A DNA stretch of 64,000 nucleotides from Amia ocellicauda (lineage: Eukaryota > Chordata > Actinopteri > Amiiformes > Amiidae): NCBI RefSeq assembly GCF_036373705.1, contig NC_089857.1, positions 40,248,784 to 40,312,783 on the forward strand, in the 5' to 3' direction. The notes under the pieces were generated by a model, which worked only from the letters and a program-made list of their open reading frames with translations, was not told where the DNA came from and made no database searches. The translations under genes were made by a program, and so were the position numbers. Positions 27,401 through 37,984 of this stretch are shown in pieces; position 1 is the first letter of the stretch, and the number at the start of each line of letters is the position of its first letter.

Positions 27401-28555
27401 CAGCTTGTTTCTGCTCACTGACTGGCCATCTGCAATCAGCTGCTGTACATCCATGTAACTCGAGCAGAGGGTGCGCAATTACAATAGTGCTCAGATCATA
27501 TTCCTGTCTAAGGTGTAAAACGTAGCCAATGGTGTTTGATCTCAACAGTGTAGGAATGAAAGAAAAAGCATCTTAGACTCGAATTATTCAAATCAGGATT
27601 GTGAACAACTTGTGAAGGGCCCAGAACGTTTGTTCATTAAAAGCATAAATGTCAAATGTTGACCCTGATTTCGGTGATCTACACTTTTAAAATCCCTGCT
27701 TAAAGTCCTAATTTCTGTGGTCAGAGTGTACAGGTGTCTTCTTGTACATAGGCACAGTTTTATCTGTCATCTTGCACCACTAGGCAAGACAAATTATGAG
27801 ATTTACTTTGGTGTTCTGCACTCAGATTACTTAACTTCCCTTAGAAGTGTAAATAGTATTCGTTATAAATATACAAATATCAGCATGTAATTCAGGGGGA
27901 AAATACAGATTTTAAAAAGGGGTTTAACTGGAAATTTTGATCTGCACAGTAAACTTATGAAAAACATGAATCAACTTACAATAGAATGATTCACCTCTCT
28001 CAGAACATCAGCAGGTTTCCATTATTACCCTATCCCACTCACTACAAAACTTGTACTCTTCACAGGTTTGCAAGATCTAAAGCTTAGGATGAGTAACAAC
28101 TAGTAAAAATGTGATGCTCTCCTGGGCAAGTTTTAAACAAATGTAGACTTTTTTTGGTTTGTTTCCCCCCCCTCACCCTTTCTGCCAGATTTCCCCCAAC
28201 GGTTCCCCTCAGCACAAAAGCCACCCACTACAATAGGGGAACTCATTCTGCATGCATCTCATCAGTTGTGCAAGCTGTTGCAATAAGCAGCTGGTGCATA
28301 GGCAGTGAAAGGTCAGCGCCGACTGAAAGAGTGCGTTAGCCTGTCTGCTGATCGCTCACTATTGTGCGGAAACCTGCCATGAGCCAAGCGGTGTGCAGGG
28401 TTTCTTTGTGTCAGATTTTCAGCATCAGCTGTTGTGCTCCTGCACCGTGGTGTAGACCGCACAGGGCATGTGCCAAGCTGCTGCTATATTTAATGTAATA
28501 CAAGGCATTTATGAAACAAGTCAGATCTCAACACATGACACCAAAAGTAAGTTTG
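24464..28555. other. intergenic DNA between Tc1 and the GADD45 cluster
   Basis: AT-rich noncoding sequence. No exon, RNA gene or complete mobile element is recognisable. A slightly GC-richer patch lies at about 28,150-28,460, just downstream of the first GADD45 gene. Confidence 0.55.
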
Positions 28556-28560
28556 AAATA

Positions 28561-28566
28561 TTTATT
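28561..28566 (-). terminator. poly(A) signal of GADD45 copy 1
   Basis: AATAAA on the minus strand (read as TTTATT on the plus strand), about 555 bp after the stop codon of copy 1. The context ATATTTATTGCAAAG resembles the equivalent site of copy 2 near 33,053. Confidence 0.65.
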
Positions 28567-29121
28567 GCAAAGATGACATTAAAACAGCTGTCATTTCAGA
28601 CCAGACATACATTTCTGCTCCCCCCTTCCAATTCAGAACAAGGGTGTCCTCAAGTCTTCAAAGCATTATACAGATTCTGAAATACCTGCAGTTTTTTTAA
28701 ATCCATCCCATATTTTTTTTTTTGATAGTTTCCAGAGTTCATTTCAGCAAAGTCCAGTCTTTCAAACTTTTCCTATTTCTTCCAACCAATACTCTACACA
28801 AGTCAGGTTTTCTTTGTATCCTTCATCAAGTCTCCACACAAACCCCAAACTTCCAGCGCTCGTCCCCTGCTCTCTGCCAGTCACACCAGGCCCCACAGTG
28901 ACAGAGAAGCTGGGGGCAGATTGGCATGAACAATCCCTCTGCAGACCCAGTCGTACTCGATTCCTCATCACCTTAAGGACTTTCAATACGCCTGCCCGAC
29001 TTCCATCCGATCCCTCAGCAGGATAATCCACAGATTTCAGGAACAGGACGGGTCGCCCATGTATTCCAGGATATCAACGCACAAAGGTTAAGCATCTTCA
29101 ACACTTGTCCAAGTCCCAAGT

Positions 29122-30052
29122 TCATCGCTCAGGCAGCGTGATGGCGGGCACCCACTCGTACACATTGCGGCTCTCCTCGCAGAACAAGCTCAGCTTCTCC
29201 AGAGATGGATCTTTCCACGCATCTGCACTTGGGTTCTGTTGGAAGTAGATAAAGAGTTGGGATTTAGTGCATGGGTTAAAGAGAACAGAACATGCAGCTG
29301 GGTGTCAACATAGAGCCAACCCTCACATCAGGAGAATAGTGGCAATACATACCGTGACAAGAATGCAGTGAGTGTCTTTGGGTTCGCCAGCCTCATCGCT
29401 GCCAACCAGCTCTGCCAGGCGCTGTGTGTCGTTGACCCGGACAATGTTGATGTCGTTGTCGAAGCAGAAGGCCTGGATGAGGGTGAAGTGGATCTGCAGG
29501 GCAATGTCACACTCATACTCCTCATCAGTCGCCAGCACGCAGAAAGCCACGCTGTCTGGATCACTGCAAAATAGAAATGAACAAGAAGATGAGCATTTTG
29601 CAGATATCGGACAGATGCATGAACACTCTGCAGTTTGCATTGAGGAGCACGTGTAGCAGACCGTAGTGATACTTACACATTCATGACTTTTGCGGATTCA
29701 TAGACTCCCACCGTCAGGTTGTCTTGTTTTTTAGCAGAAAGCAGAAGTTCCTCGAGGGCTTTGCCAGCACACTGCATCCTGCAAGAATGAAAAAGACAAC
29801 TGGTAAGACTCCGCATTTAACAGTGCATAATCTGCATCACATTTGCGCAAGTTAAATCCATTATGCTTTTAATAAAACACGCTCGGTTCAATTACCTGGC
29901 AAAACGCTCAGATTTAACTACATCTAAAAGAGCTGAACTATAGTAAGGTGAAATCCACATTAAAAACAACAAAGTAACCGTATCATCAATCGTATTTACC
30001 TGTCACTGGCTTCAACGGTGATTTCTTGGCCGTGAATTTCCTCCAGAGTCAT
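29122..30052 (-). CDS. gadd45g: GADD45 gamma (copy 1)
   Basis: Growth-arrest and DNA-damage-inducible protein, a small acidic L7Ae-fold protein. The family binds MAP3K4 (activating p38/JNK), PCNA, p21 and CDK1/cyclin B in nucleus and cytoplasm. Four coding exons on the minus strand: 30,000-30,052, 29,677-29,778, 29,353-29,563 and 29,122-29,235, all with GT/AG borders and compatible phases. They give 159 residues, the same length as human GADD45G. The start is MTLEE, the family N-terminus. The core [18 protein letters not shown] is diagnostic, and the last exon ([19 protein letters not shown]) fits the gamma paralogue rather than alpha or beta. A TATA box (30,149-30,156) and CCAAT box lie upstream. 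This copy keeps the ancestral four-exon structure that copies 2 and 3 have lost. Part of exon 2 and intron 2 is shared with copy 3. Confidence 0.96.
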
Positions 30053-30148
30053 AATGATGGTGATATCCAGTTTTTCAGCGAGAGTGTTTCTCTTCACGAC
30101 TCAGTGCGATCCCTTTGACTTGTGAAGTGTCCGGGTCACGGCGCGCCG

Positions 30149-30288
30149 CTTTTATAGCCTGCCGGCTCGGCTTCTCGGCAGAGGGCGGGGAGTTCCTGGG
30201 CCGCGGCTCCTGATTGGCCGACAGGATGGAACGCTCGGCAGTGTTCTAGAGTCTTGAGCGCGGCTCGTGGCGGGACCCCACGTGGGGG
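30149..30288 (-). promoter_or_regulatory. core promoter of GADD45 copy 1
   Basis: On the minus strand TATAAAAG lies at 30,149-30,156, about 100 bp before the ATG. A CCAAT box (ATTGG on plus) lies near 30,215, and a perfect 12-bp palindrome CCCCACGTGGGG, containing a CACGTG E-box, at 30,276-30,287. The surroundings are CpG-rich. This is a compact inducible-type promoter; CACGTG is the core bound by bHLH-ZIP factors such as USF or MYC/MAX. Confidence 0.8.
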
Positions 30289-30640
30289 CGGGGCTGCGGT
30301 GCGCGAGCTCTGCGCCCTTTGTTGTGCAGGCGGTTACTGGGCAGACTGGGGCCGCCTCCCAGCCTCCCAGCCTCCCAGAGATTAGAGCACTTCAAATACA
30401 AAATACGGCTCCATAAATTACTGTAATCATGCAGGGCAAGTTTGACATCTGCAGGTGGCGGTTTTAAACTGGTTTTCTACAAAGCAATAGACAAAACAAA
30501 GAAGATTATTTTGTTACTGATCACTCCCCTATCTTATCTATCTTTCTTTCTATAAATCTATGTATCTATCTGTCTGTGTTTTATCTAGTCTAGGTTGCAT
30601 ATAGACCCATTTAGATGCCGCAGTTTAAAGGCAGGGGGTC

Positions 30641-30860
30641 TGGCTGTCATCTGCAGATTGAGAGGCACACGCCGCTGTTTTGCATGTGTAAAGGCAGCAC
30701 AATGGGCAGGCGGGCGTGTGGCAGTTGGGGGTTTGGGGGTATTTCGCTGAGGCTCACAATAGCGGCAGTGCTCCACCTGTCTCTGTGGGCTGGGGGAGGG
30801 CTGATGTATGATCTGTCTTTGCAGTCTGCTCCATCTCGCTGCCCTGCATTGGGGCAGATG
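30641..30860 (+). promoter_or_regulatory. cluster module A (octamer/SOX/E-box)
   Basis: Member of a six-copy family. In order: GGCACACGCCGCT (30,664), TTTTGCAT then GTGTAAAG (30,678-30,693), GCACAATGG with SOX core ACAATGG (30,699-30,705), GGCGTGTGGCAG, E-box CACCTG (30,774-30,779), GGGGGAGGG (30,792-30,800) and CTCCATCTCGC. It lies about 0.5 kb upstream of copy 1. No transcript or protein is implied. Confidence 0.6.
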
Positions 30861-32955
30861 GGTGTGCTCTGCAGCAGCACGGGTCTGAAGCTGTGCATGT
30901 TGATGCGTCCTGGACGCTGAATAATTCAACACATAAAGATTTGTATCACTATGTCACAGCAGAATGGCCTCGCTGTCATTAAGTTCTGCTTTAGCCTCCA
31001 AAAAAGAAAACAAGCAGAGCAGCAGCATGAACTCAGTGATTCATATGACACTCAATGCATTTTGCACATCAAATACAAAGATATCATAACCTAGGCTTGT
31101 GTGTATCTTGAACAGCAAACATTATATTTGGACAAATTAATGAAATACGTCCTTAGGTATTGGATGTGCTCTTATTCTTCTGCTATAAAATGAGATACTT
31201 GTTAATATTATGCACAAGGTTGTGTTGGCATTGTCTTAATTAGCATGCACTGTAAATAAACCAGAGTCTCTATGGTGATTTCAGCTGGTAATGGGTGCAC
31301 TTAGAAAATGTAACATTGGTTCGGAAATGAAAACTGTAACCAAGCTGCCCCCTGCTGGTGATGGAGTTACACAACATTTATTTTGAACTCTTCCAGGCAG
31401 TGCAACAATATATCATCTTCAGGATGTAAATCAATTATACATTAAAATATATTTTAATATGAATATAAAGCAAATAAACTACATATATATAGAGAGAGAT
31501 TGGTATAGATAAATATAGGTATAGACCGACAGACAGACAGACAGACAGGTAGATAGAGAAAGATCACAAAATTGTATACAAGTTTGAAAATTGTATAGTG
31601 CAACACAAATAGTTCAATTCGTGATTTTAGCTTTCATTCTACTGTAACAATAAGAGTCCATCTGAAGCCCCCAAACATTTGTCGAATTACAGGGCATTCC
31701 TCCAGCACTGTGGTACACCGGCTGCTGCTCTAATGAAAAGTGGGTGCTCAGCACCCAGAGTGCACCTTCACCCTACAGCAGAGGTCCTAACTGTGCCAAT
31801 GACATCCTGGTTTCATTCCAGATCATCTACAAATCCCAGGAAAATGACATTTCACCCCTCTGCTTCACTCGAGCTTCTCATACTCTTGGGCATTTGCCAG
31901 AACAGAGAGCCACAGTGTCTGGACCGCAGGTGAGTTCAGATTCAAACTGACACCTGGATTGAGTTCAATCAGCAGAAATGAGACTCACACATTCCCATTT
32001 TAGCAGACTCCCACTGCCAGACAATCTTTGCTTTGTGCCGACAACGGGGGCCCTTACAGCGCTTTGCCAGAACAGGGCTTCATGATACAGACTGAAAAGT
32101 GAAATGGTTACATTCTGGGTCCATTTTGATTTAATGTTTTAGTAAGAAATAATTGTGCTTTCCTTATGTAAAGGTTAGCTTTCCTAATGCAGCTGCAGAG
32201 GTACTTCTCATTCTGGGGTGTCAGGGATGTGTATTTGAGTGGTAAAATATGTATTTAAAGTCTGTATGACCAGGAACACTGCAACTGATTGACTGTGGCA
32301 CAAGAATCATAATCCTTTAGCTTCATTGTAAAGTATTTATCTGGTTTATAATGTATCATGCAGTTTGTTGCACCATTGCATTGCTTATTTTACTTGCAGT
32401 AAACAGAGTATAATGTTCCCTTATATATAATTGTATTATTTATGAATCAGCACTGATTGTAATGGGCATTTCATTTTAAGTATTTTCATGTATTTTAATT
32501 TTTATTCATCCACTATACTTTCCAGTTCATCTTGCATTGAAGTAAATGTGATCCTTCTTTTGCTAGAAGAACTACACAAAGGCAGGTGTAGCAAACAAAA
32601 AATGTCTAAAGAAACCATTAACCACAAGAAAATACTTGAGTTGGAAGAATAAATGGTCATGGATTTTAAGTGTCTGCCATCTAGTGGCAATCGTTCTTAT
32701 AGCCATGGTGTAACTTCTATTACAAAACTAGAAACTGTATATTAATAGTCGGCTGTACCAGTAAGCACAACTGAAAAACAAACTGTTAAAATTAATATAA
32801 TTTTATATGGACTTTAAAATGACCTGAATTTAGTTCCAATAATTTATGAAAGGCAGCTTTATGTTCTTCTGTATTCGTTTGTGGATGGATAACTGAACCG
32901 AGTGCTTATAGTGCGTTTCCAGTGCCAGAGAAAGTAATAACCCATCAGTACCAGG

Positions 32956-32989
<34 letters not shown>

Positions 32990-33050
32990 CGGTACACAAG
33001 TCACGGTGGATATTGTCCATAGCATAAATACCACAAATGTATAATTCAAA
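30861..33050. other. intergenic DNA between GADD45 copies 1 and 2
   Basis: Mostly AT-rich sequence without supported exons. It holds a short CAGA tetranucleotide run (31,528-31,548) and a (GT)n microsatellite (32,958-32,986). I find no further copy of the octamer/SOX module here. Confidence 0.6.
32958..32986. repeat. (GT)n microsatellite
   Basis: An uninterrupted GT run of about 14 units just downstream of the 3' end of GADD45 copy 2. Confidence 0.95.
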
Positions 33051-33052
33051 TA

Positions 33053-33058
33053 TTTATT
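33053..33058 (-). terminator. poly(A) signal of GADD45 copy 2
   Basis: AATAAA on the minus strand about 480 bp after the stop codon of copy 2, in a context (ATATTTATTTAGCAAAG on plus) like that of copy 1. Confidence 0.65.
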
Positions 33059-33538
33059 TAGCAAAGACACACGTTGAAAACATTTAGAAATGACAAGTCA
33101 TGAAACAATGATTTTCAGTCTTTGAGTGCATCAATGAAATGTGGTCTTCAAAGCCGATGAAACGATCCACTCTCAAGACTCCTACTTCCGTTAAGAATCC
33201 CAGGTTAGAATAAAGATCTTGAATCTTGAAAGTTCACATCAAGTATACGATACAAAACGTTATCCTGGATCAGATTTCAAACGCAAGTCTTCCCTGGTGG
33301 GAGGTTGTGCAGCCCTGCGCAGCTCTTCCGTGCAGAACACAAACCCCCGCCGCTTCACAGTGTCCCGTCCCGGGCAGCAGCGTCCACTGGCAACGCGGGC
33401 ATCGGGCACCTCCGGTCTGCCGTCTCCCCGGCTCCGCTGAGGATCATCCCGGGTGTCAGGTCTGACGCGTCACCCGTGCCTTCCAGGGTGACAATTCTCC
33501 CAAGTGCAACCATCTCCAGCCAGAGATGTGGGCGCAGC

Positions 33539-34188
33539 TCAGCCTTCAGGCAGGGTCACGGCGGGCACCCACTGGCTGAAGGTGCGGGTCTCCTCACAGA
33601 AGCCCTGCAGCTTCTCCAGAGCCGGGTCCTCCCACGAACTGTCTGCGGGGTACTGCAGCAAAACACGGCGGGGAGTATGAGCATCGGATGCACAATTAAG
33701 ATGCATTGGACATGGTTTAGAAATGCACATCTGTGCAAGAAGATCATGCCCTGCTGGGACACGTACCGTGATGAGGACGCAGTGCGCGTCTGCGGGCTCG
33801 CCGGCCTCCTCGCTGCCCAGCAGCTCTGCCAGGCGCCGGGTGTCGTTGACCCGCACGATGCTGATGTCGTTGTCGAAGCAGAAGGCCTGGATGAGGGTGA
33901 AGTGGATCTGCAGGGCGATGTCACACTCGTACTGCTCGGTCGCCAGCACGCAGAAAGACACGCTGTCTGGGTCGCTGGGAGGGAGAAACAGCATCGATTA
34001 AAATCCAGTTGGTTTCGGGACAGTTGAAGGCTAAATAAGCCGAGAACCAGCCGCTCACAGCAGTGACTCCGAGCCGCGCACACTTACTCATTCATCAGCT
34101 TGGCAGCCTCGTAGACCCCGACGGTCAGCCGCTGCTCGGAGAGTGCGGACAGCAGCGCCTCCTCCAGGGCTCTGCCGGCGCTCTGCAT
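33539..34188 (-). CDS. gadd45g-like: GADD45 gamma-like (copy 2), short N-terminus
   Basis: GADD45-family protein with the role described for copy 1. Three coding exons on the minus strand: 34,088-34,188, 33,767-33,974 and 33,539-33,652, with correct splice sites and phases, give 140 residues. The core [18 protein letters not shown] is intact. The last exon (SWEDPALEKLQGFCEETR) is gamma-like but clearly diverged from copy 1. The first Met (MQSAGRALEE) aligns with the first codon after the exon 1/2 junction of copy 1, so the usual MTLEE head and its intron are absent. No in-frame upstream Met exists; instead a (GGTGC)n tract fills the 5' UTR between the ATG and a TATA box. The middle exon and its flanks are identical to copy 3 over 240 bp. 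Its first intron is unlike that of copies 1 and 3. Confidence 0.92.
33748..33987 (-). repeat. 240-bp conversion tract (copy 2 arm)
   Basis: Perfect reverse-complement match, 240 of 240 bases checked by eye, to 38,215-38,454. It covers the middle exon, its acceptor (with 13 bp of intron) and its donor (with 19 bp of intron). Identity stops abruptly on both sides. Confidence 0.97.
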
Positions 34189-34189
34189 G

Positions 34190-34286
34190 GTGGCGGTGCG
34201 GTGCGGCGGTGCTGCGGTGCGGTGCGGTGCGGTGCGGTGCGGTGCGGTGCGGTGCGGTGCGGTGCGGTGCGGCGGTGCGGTGCGGG
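34190..34286. repeat. (GGTGC)n pentanucleotide repeat in 5' UTR
   Basis: About 16 GGTGC units with a few GGC/TGC interruptions. The tract starts two bases upstream of the copy 2 ATG and lies wholly between that ATG and the TATA box, so it should be transcribed (as GCACC repeats) in the 5' UTR. Confidence 0.93.
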
Positions 34287-34350
34287 TTGAAGCGGATCAG
34301 AGCGGCGCAGCGCAGGGCAGCGGGGTACTGGCGGTGGGCTGCGATCCCTG

Positions 34351-34399
34351 TATTTATAGGGGCTCGGGGGCCGCGCCGGGCAGGCAGCGCGCTGATTGG
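34351..34399 (-). promoter_or_regulatory. core promoter of GADD45 copy 2
   Basis: TATAAATA on the minus strand at 34,351-34,358 and a CCAAT box (ATTGG on plus) at 34,395-34,399, in CpG-rich DNA. The distance from TATA to ATG is about 165 bp, with no splice signals between, which supports an intronless 5' UTR. Confidence 0.8.
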
Positions 34400-34485
34400 C
34401 TGAGAGCAGATCAAAACAATGGCGCATGGCACGCGCCCACACGCCCAACGGCGGCTAAACAAACAGCGCGGGGCATGCGCACTCT

Positions 34486-34578
34486 GCACCTGACACACCC
34501 TGCACCTGGCACACCCTGCACATGGCACACTCTGCACCTGGCACACCCTGCACCTGGCACACCCTGCACCTGGCACAG
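34486..34578. repeat. 15-bp tandem repeat upstream of copy 2
   Basis: About six tandem copies of a 15-bp unit, CCTGCACCTGGCACA, with small variants. Each unit contains an E-box CACCTG. Confidence 0.93.
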
Positions 34579-34798
34579 CACCGGGGTCCATGCACAGCGC
34601 CTACAACCAGCAACAAGAATCATAACAGAAGAGAAAACAGAAACCAAACAGCACAACGCGCACGCTATGCAGCCTGTATCCAGAAACAGTCCTTGTATGT
34701 GTGATTGCATCTGAAAAGTTCAGACAGAGGTTCATTTGAACAACATGGGAATCGCAATGAGATCCTAACGCCATGTGCCAGTGTGAGATGCTCTGTGT

Positions 34799-35210
34799 GG
34801 GGGGTGCAGGGGGCTGTGCTTCAGTGGGGGGGGGTGCAGGGGGCTGTGCTTCAGTGGGGGGGGTGCAGGGGGCTGTGCTTCAGTGGGGGGGGTGCAGGGG
34901 GCTGTGCTTCAGTGGGGGGGGTGCAGGGGGCTGTGCTTCAGTGGGGGGGGTGCAGGGGGCTGTGCTTCAGTGGGGGGGGTGCAGGGGGCTGTGCTTCAGT
35001 GGGGGGGGTGCAGGGTGCTGTGCTTCAGTGGGGGGGGTGCAGGGTGCTGTGCTTCAGTGGGGGGGGTGCAGGGGGCTGTGCTTCAGTGGGGGGGGTGCAG
35101 GGGGCTGTGCTTCAGTGGGGGGGGTGCAGGGGGCTGTGCTTCAGTGGGGGGGGTGCAGGGGGCTGTGCTTCAGTGGGGGGGGTGCAGGGTGCTGTGCTTC
35201 AGTGGGGGGG
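34799..35210. repeat. G-rich minisatellite, 14 copies
   Basis: Fourteen tandem 29-30-bp units of the form GTGCAGGGGGCTGTGCTTCA plus a run of 7-10 G. Units 8, 9 and 14 carry CAGGGTGCTG instead of CAGGGGGCTG. The open frames across it in several phases are artefacts of the repeat. The plus strand has many G-runs and could form G-quadruplexes. It ends directly at module B. Confidence 0.97.
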
Positions 35211-35400
35211 ACGGCACGCGTTGCTGCTCTGCGCGTGTAAAGAGGCGCGAGACAAAGGCGCAGCTCCGGCGCGTGGCATCTGGGGGGGGGGGGGGTCTCT
35301 CTCTTTTTTTCATCTTCCTTCTCTACATCAAAACGCGGCTCCATCTGCCAATACTGCCCTTGTTCTAGATGAGGGAGGGAGGGTCATCTTACTTTCCTGT
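35211..35400 (+). promoter_or_regulatory. cluster module B (degenerate)
   Basis: Starts GGCACGCGTTGCTGCTCT (35,213), then GCGCGTGTAAAG (35,231-35,242) with the octamer degraded, then the SOX/TCF-like GACAAAGG (35,251-35,258), GCGTGGCATCTGG (35,271), a G run, CTCCATCTGCC (about 35,339) and GAGGGAGGGAGGG (about 35,370). The order of blocks matches the other modules. It abuts the minisatellite. Confidence 0.5.
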
Positions 35401-35794
35401 GGGCGACCTCACACAGATACCTCCACAATCGCCACTTTGCATTGCTGTAATTAAAAAAAGTTGGGGGAATCAAATTATTTATTTATCTATGTGATTTCAA
35501 CTGCAGGATTTATATGCAACCATTATTGAAGAATATGTGTGTTTTTTTATTAGGAATGACTTTGATGCGAGTAAATAACTTTCCCTGCGGCATTTAAAAA
35601 AAAACACTGTAGCGGACATTTGGCACAAGTCGAAATGTGGCACATACATGTTGTGCATTAAAACACGGGATAGCATAGACGCGCCAAACTTAACCCAAAG
35701 CGCGATATTTGAGTTCAATGCAGAATTGTTGAAACCTAGTGAATGAAGGCCATTATGAGCAGACATAATGAAGAAGTTGCCCAGCGCGGCAGAT

Positions 35795-35965
35795 TGGCGA
35801 GGCGCACGCTGCTCATATGCATGTGTAAAGCCAGTCTGATAATGGGCGACTGCGGCCTGCGGGGCTGCACAAAAGACACGGGTTTTTTTTCATTGCAGCT
35901 CTGGACCACCTGTCACTATGGCTATTTTGCTGAAACTGGGGGAGGGTCTTTGCACCACTTTAGGA
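35795..35965 (+). promoter_or_regulatory. cluster module C
   Basis: GGCGCACGCTGCTC (35,801), ATATGCATGTGTAAAG (35,815-35,830), GATAATGG in the SOX position (35,838), TGCGGCCTGCGG, E-box CACCTGTC (from 35,907), then GGGGGAGGG (35,938-35,946). Confidence 0.55.
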
Positions 35966-36629
35966 GCCTATCTTTGGTCCGATACAGATTTGTCACCGTC
36001 ACAGTTGCACGCGTCTCTGTGTCTACTGTTTTTGAGGTTTATTTCTTGTGTTTGTTGGCCTGAATTGATTCCACAGTGCCAGTGCACGTCCTGTAATGAA
36101 ATCATGCCAAGAGTTGTAATGTCCTGACTGTTGACGAATGCAATCTGGGCAGCTGGAGGGCCACAGCTAGTGGTCTTGGGGAGGAAACGTAATGCCAGCT
36201 TCATACTTCTATTTCCACGAATGGTCATTTATAAGCTATTTGGTTTAATTGAACAGAAACACGCAGAGATATTCATTTCTATGTGGACTACGGCATCATC
36301 AGCAAGTACTGAGGCAGTGTTGTTTCTGTTGGTCACAGAATAATAATCTGCAGTTATCACCAAACATGCAGGAGGCAGAGTGAAGTTTAGGGGAGTTTCT
36401 TCTGGTGGCGGGGCGCCTGAGCATGAACCACGAAATATAGGGAAAATGTACACATTTGATTACAAGCAAAGTCTTTTTTTTAATATTGTGCACGAATATA
36501 TAGGTATACCAAAGCATTATCACAGCCTAATAAAACCAAAGGCTACACTACACACCGTGATCTTGCACACACATCAGTGCATGACTCCTGTGCGGCCTGC
36601 GCTTGGCTGCTGCTGATTTTAATCTGCTC

Positions 36630-36835
36630 TTAATTGCCATTGCAACAGGCACGCGCTGCTGTGCATTTGGAAGGCTCGTGCAACAATGGCATTCTTTCTT
36701 TCTTTCTGTCTTTTTTTTTGGGGCGTGTGGCATCTGGAAGTCTGACCCATTGTTTTCCTCTCCCTATCTCTCCTCATAGCACCACTCTTCCATCTGTTCA
36801 CTGGTGCCATCAAAGTTGGGGGAGGGTGTGTGTAT
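36630..36835 (+). promoter_or_regulatory. cluster module D
   Basis: GGCACGCGCTGCT (36,648-36,660), GTGCATTTGGAAG in the octamer position (36,661), ACAATGG (36,683-36,689), a CTTT microsatellite insertion, GGGGCGTGTGGCATCTGG (36,719), CCATCTGTTC (about 36,790) and GGGGGAGGG (36,818-36,826). Confidence 0.6.
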
Positions 36836-36997
36836 ATATATCCATCTACTTTTCTAAATGTTTCCAATTAAGTATTTCTTATATTAAAAACTGACTCTTG
36901 TATATAGACCATACAACATAAATTAACTGTCTAGGTGTAAAAGTGCAAGTGAATTATCGAAAAGCATGATTTTGCCAACATGTAACCATTTTCCAAA

Positions 36998-37022
36998 TAT
37001 ATATATATATATATATATATAT
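36998..37022. repeat. (AT)n microsatellite
   Basis: An uninterrupted AT dinucleotide run between modules D and E. Confidence 0.95.
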
Positions 37023-37224
37023 GTTTAATTTGAGATTAAAAAACTTATTTTAAAATGAGTGTTATTGTCTTAAAATATATGATTAAAAACGAATGGGACT
37101 GACTTAGTAAAACAAACAAACAAACGAACAAACACATTTGACAAAAACCTGCCACTTTCGGGTGCAACAGACACTTTTAGGACTTCAATAGCAGGGTGAT
37201 GTTTCGTGTGGCAAAATGCAGCAG

Positions 37225-37350
37225 ATTGTGCTCGGCACACGCTGGTAATTTGCATTTGTAAAGAGGGGTTTAATAAAGGCAGGAATTTCGGCCAGAGGGT
37301 CGGACAATGGGGTCGTTTTACTGCACCTGCAGTAGGGGTGTGCATGCTGG
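37225..37350 (+). promoter_or_regulatory. cluster module E
   Basis: GGCACACGCTGG (37,234), a perfect octamer ATTTGCAT (37,248-37,255) running into TTGTAAAG, SOX core ACAATGG (37,304-37,310) and E-box CACCTG (37,324-37,329). The GGGGGAGGG block is missing or eroded. It lies about 0.6 kb upstream of copy 3. Confidence 0.6.
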
Positions 37351-37850
37351 GGCCCGGAGCAGCAATCCATAGCGACTGGATGAGGACGTCTGCTAATAAA
37401 TCAATAAATAATAATATCTGTAATAGGCTATATGTGAGGCAGCCTAAACACAATGACATCACAATCAATGGTTTAGAGCATTGGTGGTCAAAATATAACG
37501 CATTAACTTTAACATCAACCTTCAACCGTTTTAATACGCAGCCTACGACACTGACCAAGCTGCACTCAAAACACATCAGATAAAGGACACATAGACCTAC
37601 TTAAAACGTTTTTCCCCAGAAACTTTTATTGGGAATGTCTGGCACAGCATCGAGCATCCTATCTGTCTTAATAGGATAGTAAATGTTTAATTCATTTTAG
37701 AACTCATATGACTCATGCTCTTACATTGGGGATATTTACATTGCGCATGAGCGGGCAGAGAGCGCGCGAGCGTGACCCCTGACCCGCCTCTGCAGGCCCG
37801 CCACGAGCCGCGGCGCAGTGCGCTCATTAGCATCACAATGCCCCCGGCAG

Positions 37851-37901
37851 CCAATCAGAGGGCCGGACCCGTGCACGGGGGGGATTGAAATTGTATAAAA
37901 A
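37851..37901 (+). promoter_or_regulatory. core promoter of GADD45 copy 3
   Basis: CCAAT at 37,851-37,855 and TATAAAAA at 37,894-37,901, in a CpG-rich island. The ATG follows 84 bp after the TATA box. Confidence 0.85.
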
Positions 37902-37984
37902 CGGAGCTTGCGGACTTCAGAGATCATTCTGCTTTTGGATTTGCTGGAACTGCCTTCATCTGACCATCCGCGGTTTGTGCCATC

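Noticed and set aside
34705-35454. A 249-codon open frame rich in Gly, Cys and Val
   Set aside because: It is a translation of the 14-unit minisatellite, which is open in several frames at once.
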